This document shows positions 24,458 to 31,775 of a stretch of DNA of 64,000 nucleotides, in pieces; position 1 is the first letter of the stretch, and every line of letters begins with the position of its first letter. Source of the stretch: JBBIQS01 sp037442205 (GTDB lineage: Bacteria; Myxococcota; Myxococcia; Myxococcales; UBA5297); contig JBBIQS010000015.1 of the NCBI GenBank assembly GCA_037442205.1, positions 38,407 to 102,406 on the forward strand, in the 5' to 3' direction. Made by a program: the position numbers and the translations under genes. The notes beneath the pieces were generated by a model. It had not been told where the DNA came from. It saw only the letters and a list, made by a program, of their open reading frames with translations, and ran no database searches.

Positions 24458-26689
24458 ATGCGAGCCACACTCACCAAGCTGTTCCTCGCCGCCGCCCTGG
24501 TGGCGTCGGCCTGCGCCGAGAAGGACGTGACCGCTCCTCCGGCCCCGCGCATCGACCCGTTCAAGAGCCCGACCAGCGCCGACACCATCACCATCACCGG
24601 CACTGCCGAGTACAACTCCACGGTGCGGATCACCGGCGGCGCCAAGGAGGTCAGCGTCACCGCCGACCCCTTCACCGCCACCTTCCGCGCTGAAGTTCCG
24701 CTGAACAAGCCGGCCGCTCCCGAGATCTCGCTGAAGAACCAGCTGTCGGCCACCGCCACCGACGCCGCCGGCAACACCAGCGAAGCCACCGCCTTCGAGG
24801 TGGTCTTCGGCCCCGAGCCCGGCAAGCCGGCCAAGATCACCTTCGACCTCGACGGCAAGGCCGCCAGCGGCACCATCAACGCCGGCGACGAGGTGAAGTA
24901 CAAGTACAGCCTGACCGACGCCTACGGCGCCAAGTCGCCCAACCCGGTGGAGGTGCTCCCCAGCGCCCCCGGCGCCCTGGTGTTCGACGACGGCGTCTCG
25001 GGCAACGGCTTCATCCTGGGCATGACCAAGGTCGGCAGCTTCACCATCGCCGCCCGGGCCACCGGGGTCCCCGCCGATGCCAACCTCTCCAAGACCGTCA
25101 CCGTCGAGGTCCAGCCCGCTCTGGGCAAGCGGTTCATCGACATGCAGCTGACCCTGTCGCGGATGGCCACCGGCGACAGCACCTCGGCGATCGCCGTGGT
25201 CAAGGACCTCTACGGCAACGAGATCACCCCGACCACCGGCCAGCTGACCCTGGCCTGCGATCCTCAGGGCGGGCAGCCGGCCTCGGCCTGCGCGGTGAAC
25301 GGCACCACCATCACCGTCACCAAGTCGGGCGTCTACAAGATCACCGCCACCTTCAACGACGGCACCAACCCCGCCGCCCCTGCCACCCAGTACGTCTTCG
25401 TCGAGGACGTCCCCGACGTCACCCCGCCGACCTGCGACAAGCCGGTCGTCGTCTATCCCTCGGCCACCGGGGCCAAGGTCCCGCTCAACGGCCGCATCGT
25501 GGTCCAGCTGCCGATGTTCGACGCCGGCGGGCTGGCCCAGGCCACCCTCTACGCGGTGTTCGGCAACAACCCGGCCTGCGTGCAGACCTCGAGGACGCTG
25601 CAGCTGGCCGGCGTCACCAACCCGACCCCGGCCCCCGAGGTCTCGATCACCGTCCCCGGCTGCGCCTACCCGCTGGACAGCATCTCGCTGTTCGCGGTGG
25701 TCACCGACCGCGCCGGCAACATGGGCTTCTCGCCGGCCAACAATGACCTGAGCGTGATCGGCACCCAGCTCGGCCAGAACGGCTACACCGCCACCACCTT
25801 CGGCTACGCCAACAATCAGAACGGCGGTTCGCTGGACCTGGCCTTCGATCCCAATACCCAGGTGGCCTACGTGGTCTCCAGCAACTGGGATTCGATCAGC
25901 GTGGTGCTTTCCGACCGGACCCGCACCGTCCTCAGGGACGCCACCGGCCAGACCTACCAGGCGAACAACAACACCAACAACAACGGACTGATGGGCATCG
26001 CGGTCGACGGCACCGGCGGCCTGTTGGTGAGCGCCTACAGCAGCAGCACCCCCACCGGCAACGACCTCAACTACATCAGCACCAGCCTGCCGGTGGACCC
26101 CAAGGTGCTCGCCAGCTACACGTACACCAACGGCCCCGGCCGCTTGGTCTACGACCAGCGCCCCGGCGTGGTGTGCGTTGCTCGGACCTCGTTCAACTCG
26201 AACTTCAACTGCTACGAGTTCAACACGTCCACCCAGACCCTGGGCGCCAAGATCTTCACCAATGACATCGCGGCGCCCGGTAACCCTCAGCTGGCCGGGT
26301 TGGCCATCGGCGAGAAGGACAGCAACGGCTACTACACGCTGTGGATGCTGGTGCAGGTCAACGTCAACACCTGCGCGGTCTACACCACCACCGCCACGTT
26401 CACGGCCAACACCGCCCCGGCGCCTGTCGCGCTGGCGCTGTCCCCGGCCGTGACCGGCACCTGCAACGACATCGTCGGCCTGCCCTCTGGCGACGTGGCG
26501 GTGGCGGTCACCGGCAACAACAGCGGCGAGGTGGTGCGCGTGACCAAGGGCACCGGCGCCACGACCCCGCTGGTCACTGGCCTCACCGATCCCACCGGCC
26601 TGGATTTCGCCGGCGGCTTCCTCTACGTGATCGACCGCAACAACCGGCAGATCCTGCAGGTCACCGCCCCGGTCGGCGCGCCGTTCTAG
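24458..26689 (+). CDS. Large surface lipoprotein with Ig-like domains and beta-propeller
   Basis: 743 residues. The lipoprotein signal ends VASAC (Cys19). Residues about 30-120 form a Bacterial Ig-like domain (TITITGTAEYNSTVRITGG, ATATDAAGNTSEA). A second Ig-like region at about 225-310 (VVKDLYGNEITPTTG) and a third domain at about 320-430 follow. The C-terminal 300 residues repeat strand motifs such as LDLAFDPNTQVAYVVSSNWD and LDFAGGFLYVIDRNN, like an NHL/SMP-30 beta-propeller. Strong initiation site, own promoter and a strong terminator suggest high expression. It is unusually Thr/Asn-rich. The role is probably structural or ligand-binding at the cell surface. Confidence 0.82.
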   Translation: MRATLTKLFLAAALVASACAEKDVTAPPAPRIDPFKSPTSADTITITGTAEYNSTVRITGGAKEVSVTADPFTATFRAEVPLNKPAAPEISLKNQLSATATDAAGNTSEATAFEVVFGPEPGKPAKITFDLDGKAASGTINAGDEVKYKYSLTDAYGAKSPNPVEVLPSAPGALVFDDGVSGNGFILGMTKVGSFTIAARATGVPADANLSKTVTVEVQPALGKRFIDMQLTLSRMATGDSTSAIAVVKDLYGNEITPTTGQLTLACDPQGGQPASACAVNGTTITVTKSGVYKITATFNDGTNPAAPATQYVFVEDVPDVTPPTCDKPVVVYPSATGAKVPLNGRIVVQLPMFDAGGLAQATLYAVFGNNPACVQTSRTLQLAGVTNPTPAPEVSITVPGCAYPLDSISLFAVVTDRAGNMGFSPANNDLSVIGTQLGQNGYTATTFGYANNQNGGSLDLAFDPNTQVAYVVSSNWDSISVVLSDRTRTVLRDATGQTYQANNNTNNNGLMGIAVDGTGGLLVSAYSSSTPTGNDLNYISTSLPVDPKVLASYTYTNGPGRLVYDQRPGVVCVARTSFNSNFNCYEFNTSTQTLGAKIFTNDIAAPGNPQLAGLAIGEKDSNGYYTLWMLVQVNVNTCAVYTTTATFTANTAPAPVALALSPAVTGTCNDIVGLPSGDVAVAVTGNNSGEVVRVTKGTGATTPLVTGLTDPTGLDFAGGFLYVIDRNNRQILQVTAPVGAPF

Positions 26690-26711
26690 CCTAGGCGAGG
26701 CAGCAGTCATC

Positions 26712-26754
26712 GACGGCCGGTCCGGGCACTCCCCGGGCCGGCCGTCTCCTTTTT
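26712..26754 (+). terminator. Rho-independent terminator after the surface lipoprotein
   Basis: A 15-bp stem (GACGGCCGGTCCGGG/CCCGGGCCGGCCGTC, one G-U pair) with loop CACTC is followed by TCCTTTTT. It lies 23 bases beyond the stop at 26689. It is the strongest terminator in the window. Confidence 0.92.
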
Positions 26755-26842
26755 CGGGTCGCCGGGCGCGGATGCTCGACTCCGCAGCCGCGCCTTCGGT
26801 CCGCGGCTGCGCTCGGGGAGACCGGAGGCGCGCAATCGGCTG

Positions 26843-28441
26843 TTACTGGTGGCGCCGCTCCAGGAATCGGGCGAGCTCGGGGCGAACCTCGGCGAACTCC
26901 AGCCCGACCTGGCAGTCCTGCCCGGCGCGGCTCCACCAGCGCACGTCGCCGCGGACCCGCACCCGGCTGAACCAGCCGGTGGGGACCGTCAGCTCCACGG
27001 TGCTGTTGGCGCGGATCGGCTCGCGGCAGCGCAGCATCGCCCCGCCCTCGGAGAGCGAGCAGACCACTGCCGCCAGCGGCCGGTCGTCGCCGGGGACGCT
27101 CCACCAGCGCCCGCGGACCTTGATGCTCACCGGCCAGCGCCGCCAGCGCCGGGTGTTGGCGAGCTGAACGCCGAGCGCCGAGGGCCGGAAGCCGGGCGCC
27201 GGCGGCAGCTCGAAGTGGCTGGGCGGGGTCGAGGTCGCCTGGTAGCCGGGGAACGGCACCGGAGTCGGCTCGGGCGAGGGCAGCGGCGGCGGCAGCTCCT
27301 CCTTCGACGGCAGGCGCAGCAGCTCCGGGACCACCATCTCCGGCAGCCGGGAGGCGATCGCCGAGCGGCCGACGTGCTCACCCTGGTCCAGCTCCCCGAC
27401 GATCATCTCGTCGTCCACGACCTCGGCCGCCAGCTCCTCCGGCTCGACCTCGCCGGCGAGGATCGGCAGCTCCAGCTCCTTGGAATCGCGCCAGGCCTTA
27501 CGCAGCTGGCGTTCCTTGTCCAGGTCCTCGGCAAAGAGGACGGCCATCAGCTTCTGCAGGTGGATCGCGCTCGGCGCCGGCGCGAGCCGCGCGAGAAACG
27601 CCTCCAGCGCCTGGCCCATCTCGCTCGCCCACTGGAAGCGCCGCTCGGGATCGCGCTGCAGCGCCCGCAGGACGATCTGGTCCAGCGCCGCCGGCACCCC
27701 GGGATTCAATTCACTGGGCCGCGGGATCGGGGCCCGCAGGACCTTGTTCAGCGTCTCGAAGTCGCCCGAGCCCAGGAAGAGCCGCCGTCCGGTGAGCAGC
27801 TCGTGGAAGACCGCCCCCAGGGCAAAGAGATCCGAGCGCCGGTCGAGCGGCTTCTCGCGGACCTGCTCCGGGCTCATGTAGGCCAGCTTGCCCTTGAGGA
27901 CGCCGGCCCGGGTGCGCGCCTGCTGCTCGCTGCTCTTGGCCACTCCGAAGTCGATGAGCTTTACCTCGCCGTCGAAGGTAACCAGGCAGTTGTCGGGGGC
28001 CACGTCACGGTGGACGATCTGCAGCGGCCGGCCGCGCTCGTCGGTCTTGCGGTGGGCGTAGTCGAGGGCGGCGCACAGCCGCGACATCGCCAGAGCCAGC
28101 AGCGGAATCGGGAGCGACATCCCCAGTTGCTGGGCGCGGTTGTGCAGGGTGCGCAGGTCCTTGCCGGCCAGGTACTCCAGGGCGATGTAGTACTCGCCGC
28201 CCACCTTCCCGGAGTCGAAGATGCGGGCGATGTTCGGGTGGCTCAGCTGCGCGAGCAGCTTGGCCTCCTCGAGGAACATTCGAAGCAGCTCCTCGTTCTC
28301 GGCGCTGCCGGGGAGCATCCGCTTGAGCGCCACCACCGCGTTGGCGCCGTCGCGCGGGCGGGCGCGCCAGATCTCGGCCATGCCGCCGCGGCTGATGCGG
28401 TCCAACAGCAGGTAATTGCCGAACGGGCGCGAGTCGGACAT
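26843..28441 (-). CDS. Ser/Thr protein kinase with C-terminal PilZ-like domain
   Basis: 532 residues, no membrane helix. Kinase domain residues 8-280: Lys40, HRDVAPDN (144-151), DFG (164-166) and APE-equivalent MSPEQ; all catalytic residues are present. A linker (about 290-425) is acidic, then Pro-rich. Residues about 430-532 match a PilZ domain (RRWRRWPVSIKVRG, VVCSLSEGGAMLRC, GLEFAEV). The region resembles the RxxxR and D/NxSxxG c-di-GMP motifs but the second reads CSLSEGGA, so binding is plausible yet unproven. This kinase-PilZ fusion joins phosphorylation and possibly c-di-GMP sensing. It is myxobacteria-typical. Confidence 0.9.
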   Translation of the reverse strand: MSDSRPFGNYLLLDRISRGGMAEIWRARPRDGANAVVALKRMLPGSAENEELLRMFLEEAKLLAQLSHPNIARIFDSGKVGGEYYIALEYLAGKDLRTLHNRAQQLGMSLPIPLLALAMSRLCAALDYAHRKTDERGRPLQIVHRDVAPDNCLVTFDGEVKLIDFGVAKSSEQQARTRAGVLKGKLAYMSPEQVREKPLDRRSDLFALGAVFHELLTGRRLFLGSGDFETLNKVLRAPIPRPSELNPGVPAALDQIVLRALQRDPERRFQWASEMGQALEAFLARLAPAPSAIHLQKLMAVLFAEDLDKERQLRKAWRDSKELELPILAGEVEPEELAAEVVDDEMIVGELDQGEHVGRSAIASRLPEMVVPELLRLPSKEELPPPLPSPEPTPVPFPGYQATSTPPSHFELPPAPGFRPSALGVQLANTRRWRRWPVSIKVRGRWWSVPGDDRPLAAVVCSLSEGGAMLRCREPIRANSTVELTVPTGWFSRVRVRGDVRWWSRAGQDCQVGLEFAEVRPELARFLERRHQ

Positions 28442-28519
28442 CGGACCCTGTGCTGTATCAGACCGGGCGCTTTCGACCGCAGCCTCGCTCGCCCCAGGGA
28501 CAAGCGGGCAGGCGGGCGG

Positions 28520-29443
28520 CTACTCGCCAGCTGGGCGAGCACTCTTCGGCGCCGTTCCTCTTGGCCCCAGCATCGCCCGCGCCAGGTCGATGAGCGCCTT
28601 GGCGGCGGGAGCGACGGGCCCGCCGGCCCTCCAGGCCAGCTCGATGCGCGAGCGCAGCCGCGGGCGCGAGATGGCGATCGCCTGCAGCTCGCCGGGCCGC
28701 CCGCGAGCCATGGACTCCGCGAGGATCGCCACCCCCAGCCCGCGGCTGGCGAGCTGACTGAGGATTCCCGGATTGCTGGCCTCAAAGGCGATTCGCATCC
28801 TCAGGCCCTCGTCGGCGCAGGCTGCGTCCAGGCAGGTGCGAATCCCGGTTCCCTTGGGAAGGCTGATCAGCTCGCGCTCCTGGAGTTGCTCGAGCGTGAC
28901 GCTGGACCGGCCGGCCCAAGAGTCTGACCTGCCGACCGCCGCCACCAGCCGCTCGTCGACGATCACTTGAGTGGCGAGCCCCGGTCTCGGCTCGCCGGCC
29001 GAACCGATCAGCGCCAGGTCCAGCCGCCCCTCCGCGAGGGCCTGCACCAGTTGGTCGGAGTTGGCCTCGGACAGGCTGACCTCCACCGCCGGGTAGCGCC
29101 TGTGGAATTCGGCGAGCAGCTTCGGCAGATCGAGCATCGGGCAGTTGGAGAGCATCCCCACCGCCGCTCGCCCGCGCAGAATGCCGGTGAGCTCGTCGAC
29201 CGCGCGGCGGGCGTTGCCGGCCGCCGCCAGCGCCGCCCGGGCAAAGGGGAGCACTGCCTCGCCCACCTTCGTCACCCGCACCCTCCGCCCGCTGCGATCC
29301 AACAGCGGCTGGCCAAGCTCGTGCTCCAGCTGGCGGATCTGGGCGCTGATCCCCGGCTGACTGACGTGCACCCTGGCCGCCGCCCGGGTGAAGTTCGCTT
29401 CTTCCACCACCGCGACGAAGTATTCCAGCTGTCGTAGGTCCAT
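28520..29443 (-). CDS. LysR-type transcriptional regulator
   Basis: 307 residues. The N-terminal winged helix-turn-helix has the signature VVEEANFTRAAARVHVSQPGISAQIRQLE. The substrate-binding domain spans about 90-295 (VGMLSNCPMLDLPKLL, ELISLPKGTGIRTCLDAA, SRGLGVAILAE). Family members use a small co-inducer and often control the divergent gene, here a SnoaL-like protein at 29542. Two T-N11-A palindromes lie between them, one overlapping this start codon, so it probably represses itself and activates its neighbour. The co-inducer is unknown. Confidence 0.93.
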   Translation of the reverse strand: MDLRQLEYFVAVVEEANFTRAAARVHVSQPGISAQIRQLEHELGQPLLDRSGRRVRVTKVGEAVLPFARAALAAAGNARRAVDELTGILRGRAAVGMLSNCPMLDLPKLLAEFHRRYPAVEVSLSEANSDQLVQALAEGRLDLALIGSAGEPRPGLATQVIVDERLVAAVGRSDSWAGRSSVTLEQLQERELISLPKGTGIRTCLDAACADEGLRMRIAFEASNPGILSQLASRGLGVAILAESMARGRPGELQAIAISRPRLRSRIELAWRAGGPVAPAAKALIDLARAMLGPRGTAPKSARPAGE

Positions 29444-29474
29444 AACCTGCGATTATGACATGGAGTCGTTCCAT
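29442..29474. promoter_or_regulatory. Pair of LysR T-N11-A operators
   Basis: ATAA-N7-TTAT (29442-29456) and ATGGA-N5-TCCAT (29460-29474) each contain T-N11-A. Their centres are 18 bases apart, about 65 and 47 bases before the likely start of the SnoaL-like gene. The first overlaps the LysR start codon. This is the classic recognition/activation site arrangement. Confidence 0.7.
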
Positions 29475-29477
29475 CTC

Positions 29478-29507
29478 TTGGACTTCTCAAAGCCCGGTCT
29501 CTAGGTT
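29478..29507 (+). promoter_or_regulatory. Candidate promoter of the SnoaL-like gene
   Basis: TTGGAC (29478-29483), 18-base spacer and TAGGTT (29502-29507). It is a weak match, as expected for an activator-dependent promoter. The second LysR site ends 4 bases before the -35. Confidence 0.45.
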
Positions 29508-29541
29508 CTCTCCATCACCCGCAGCCACCGAGGAGAACCAA

Positions 29542-29916
29542 ATGACGACCAGACGTGAGAAGGCAACCCGGCCCGAGGATCTGACCCGCTTGTTCGTCGA
29601 GCGCGCGAGCGCCGGCGACGTCGAGGGCATGACCGAGCTCTACGAGCCGGAGGCGGTGCTCGCCTTTCCGCCGGGGAGGACCACCGTGGGCCGTGAGGCG
29701 ATCCGCAAGCTCCTCGAGCAGATGGTGGCCAGCCGACCGCAGTTCAAACCCGAGGAGCCGCTGCCGACGATCGTCAGCGGCGACGTGGCCCTGACCTCGA
29801 CCCGCTCGCTCGACGGAACCGGCACCCGGGTCCAGGTCGTCCGCCGCCAAAAAGACGGCAGCTGGCTGCGGCTCATCGACCGGCCAGAGATGCGAAGCGA
29901 GGCCAGCGGCCGCTGA
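29542..29916 (+). CDS. SnoaL/DUF4440-type NTF2-fold protein
   Basis: 124 residues from ATG 29542 behind AGGAG. The typical start LFVERASAGDVEGMTELYEPEAVLAFPPGRTTVG, then AIRKLL and a beta sheet with QKDGSWLRLIDRP, matches the ketosteroid-isomerase-like NTF2 superfamily. Such proteins act as small hydrolases/isomerases or ligand binders in the cytoplasm. The catalytic residue of a particular subgroup is not identifiable. Controlled very probably by the divergent LysR regulator. Confidence 0.85.
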   Translation: MTTRREKATRPEDLTRLFVERASAGDVEGMTELYEPEAVLAFPPGRTTVGREAIRKLLEQMVASRPQFKPEEPLPTIVSGDVALTSTRSLDGTGTRVQVVRRQKDGSWLRLIDRPEMRSEASGR

Positions 29917-29987
29917 CCTCGGTTCTGCTCATTGCGCTCGCTTCCCTCGGCGGGAGGCGGCGCAAGTTCGCGACCGCGACCGAGGCG

Positions 29988-30713
29988 TCAGGGAGTGGGC
30001 AGCGGCGTCCGGCGGATGCAGCGGACCACGACGGTCTCTCCGTTGCCGGTGAGGAGGTCTTGCGGGGCCCCGCCGTCCGTCCGAGGCAGCGGCGAGACGC
30101 GGGCCGTCGCCGCTGGGGATAGGTCGCCCATCTTGAGCGTGCCGTCGGCGGCGCGCAGATAGATGCGGAGCGAGAAGTAGAAGCTGCTCCAATTGAAGGC
30201 GCTCCCGTTCAACGACTCCCCGCCGGCGGCGGTGAGGGTGTCGGCCAGGAATTGGAAGTCGGCCGGGTCGAGGCTGGCCAGGTCCGCCTCGGTGGACAGT
30301 CGCCAGTCTGCGCCGAGCTTGCGGCCGCAGAAGTCGACGTCGTCCACCAGCTGCGGGATGTTGTACGGCTTGGCCCCGTACTGCTTGTAGCTGCACTTGG
30401 CCACTTCCTGGAAGTTGGTCGCCAGCTGAGCCGGAGTGAGCGCGGTCCCCGGCTGCTGCAGGGTGATGGCGGGATAGTTCGGCTGGCAGCTCACCAGCAG
30501 CTGCTCGAAGACGTAGAACTCCTCGTCCACGATCTTCTCGCGAGCTGCCTGATCGGTCGGGTAGTTGGGACCGTACTGGTACTGCAGGCGAACAGTGTCC
30601 GGGAAGAGCGGCGCCGATATCTCGACCGCTTCCCTGGCCGTGAGCGCGGCCCAGGCCCGCTGGCCGATGAGGGCGGCGACGACGACAACCCCGACGGCGA
30701 GAAGGCGCTTCAT
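29988..30713 (-). CDS. Secreted protein of the redox operon, unknown function
   Basis: 241 residues. Signal peptide MKRLLAVGVVVVAALIGQRAWA. The mature protein starts ALTAREAVEISAPLFPDTV and has five cysteines, including one near CQPNYP and one in the C-terminal CIRR. No known domain is recognised and no haem or metal motif is visible. The ATG overlaps the stop of the 53-residue lipoprotein gene by one base (TGATG), so the two are translationally coupled. Its presence with peroxidase and molybdo-enzyme genes suggests a periplasmic electron-transfer or substrate-handling role, but that is inference. Confidence 0.65.
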   Translation of the reverse strand: MKRLLAVGVVVVAALIGQRAWAALTAREAVEISAPLFPDTVRLQYQYGPNYPTDQAAREKIVDEEFYVFEQLLVSCQPNYPAITLQQPGTALTPAQLATNFQEVAKCSYKQYGAKPYNIPQLVDDVDFCGRKLGADWRLSTEADLASLDPADFQFLADTLTAAGGESLNGSAFNWSSFYFSLRIYLRAADGTLKMGDLSPAATARVSPLPRTDGGAPQDLLTGNGETVVVRCIRRTPLPTP

Positions 30714-30874
30714 CACTTCACCTCCCGCACGATGACGACTGCGCCGTCGTAGCGCAGGCCGCTGGTGAGCGCGCCGGGAGCGCCGGCGTCGGCTCCGGCG
30801 AGAGTTTCCTGCGCGTTCCGAGAGCCGCAGGCGGCGAGCAGCAGCAATCCCAACAGTGCGAGATATTTGTGCAT
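30713..30874 (-). CDS. Small lipoprotein, 53 residues
   Basis: The start is ATG 30874 with GGAGG 8 bases upstream. The signal MHKYLALLGLLLLAAC places the lipidated cysteine at Cys16, and only about 37 residues follow (with the DAGAPGA linker type and ending VIVREVK). Its stop overlaps the start of the next gene (TGATG). It may be an anchor or co-factor for the downstream secreted protein; no domain is recognisable. Confidence 0.7.
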   Translation of the reverse strand: MHKYLALLGLLLLAACGSRNAQETLAGADAGAPGALTSGLRYDGAVVIVREVK

Positions 30875-31021
30875 TCGAGCACCCTCCCAGGTGAGCTGCC
30901 CGAAGCAGACCGCAGCCCCGCCTCCCTGGCCAGCAGTTTCGCGAAGGCAGAGCGACGCCAGCAGACCGGCACTCGGGCGTTCCACCCCGGCGCAATCCGC
31001 GGTCCGCCTCCGCCGGGAAGG

Positions 31022-31753
31022 TCAGTACTTGCCCGTCCGCAGGCGCTCGGCCGGGACTTCGCCGGAGTAGGAATAGCCCCTGGCGACCCAGTAGCCGTCG
31101 ACCGGATGGTCGGTGACCTCGAGGCGGTAGACGTACTTGGCGTTCTTGTAGCCGAGCAGCCGCGGGACCACGAGCCGCAGCGGAAATCCGTGGTCCAGCG
31201 GCAGCGTCTGGCCGCCGGCGCCGAAGGCCATCAGCGTCTTGGGCTCGCGCGCCACCGAAAGCGGCAGCGACTCGTCGTAGACGTCGCCGAAGGTGTGGAA
31301 GGTGACGTGGCTCGCCCCGGGAAGGGTTCCGGCGGCGTCGAGCAGCCTCGCCAGCGAGACGCCGCTCCAGGGCACGTCGAGGACCGACCAGCCTTCGACG
31401 CAGTGGAAGTCGGTCACTTGATCCTGGCGGGGCAGCGCCAGCAGATCGGCGAACGAGTAGCTGCGCGGCTCGCGCACCATCCCGTCGACGCGCAGCTGCC
31501 AGCTCGAAATCAGCGCCGCCGGATCCTGGGGATCGACCGTCAGCGCTCGCCAATCGGCATAGATCGGCGCCGAGCCTTCGCCCGGCTTGAAGGAGAACTG
31601 GCCGGAGTCCGCTCCCGCTCCCGCGCGCGCATGACCAGTGGCGCAGCCATTCAGCAGCGGGGAAGCCAGCGCCAGCGCCGCCCCGCGCCCGAGCCAGTCG
31701 AGGAGCGTCCGGCGGGTCACCGCTTGGTCCACTCGCTCCTCGCGAGGCTTCAC
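31022..31753 (-). CDS. Molybdopterin-dependent oxidoreductase (sulfite oxidase fold), lipoprotein
   Basis: 243 residues. The N-terminus combines a twin-arginine TRRTLLDWLGRG (Arg14-Arg15) with a lipobox-like LLNGC (Cys37), so it is exported folded via Tat and may be lipidated. The catalytic domain has DFHCVEGW with the Mo-ligand Cys118, then GASHVTFHTFGDVYDESLPL and LPLDHGFPLRLVVP, signature of the PF00174 sulfite oxidase/MsrP family. It lacks the C-terminal dimerisation domain of full sulfite oxidases and is close to MsrP/YedY in size. It probably reduces or oxidises a periplasmic S- or N-oxide. It lies 22 bases after the peroxidase gene. Confidence 0.88.
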   Translation of the reverse strand: MKPREERVDQAVTRRTLLDWLGRGAALALASPLLNGCATGHARAGAGADSGQFSFKPGEGSAPIYADWRALTVDPQDPAALISSWQLRVDGMVREPRSYSFADLLALPRQDQVTDFHCVEGWSVLDVPWSGVSLARLLDAAGTLPGASHVTFHTFGDVYDESLPLSVAREPKTLMAFGAGGQTLPLDHGFPLRLVVPRLLGYKNAKYVYRLEVTDHPVDGYWVARGYSYSGEVPAERLRTGKY

Positions 31754-31775
31754 CGATTCTCCTCCTGCCGCCGGG

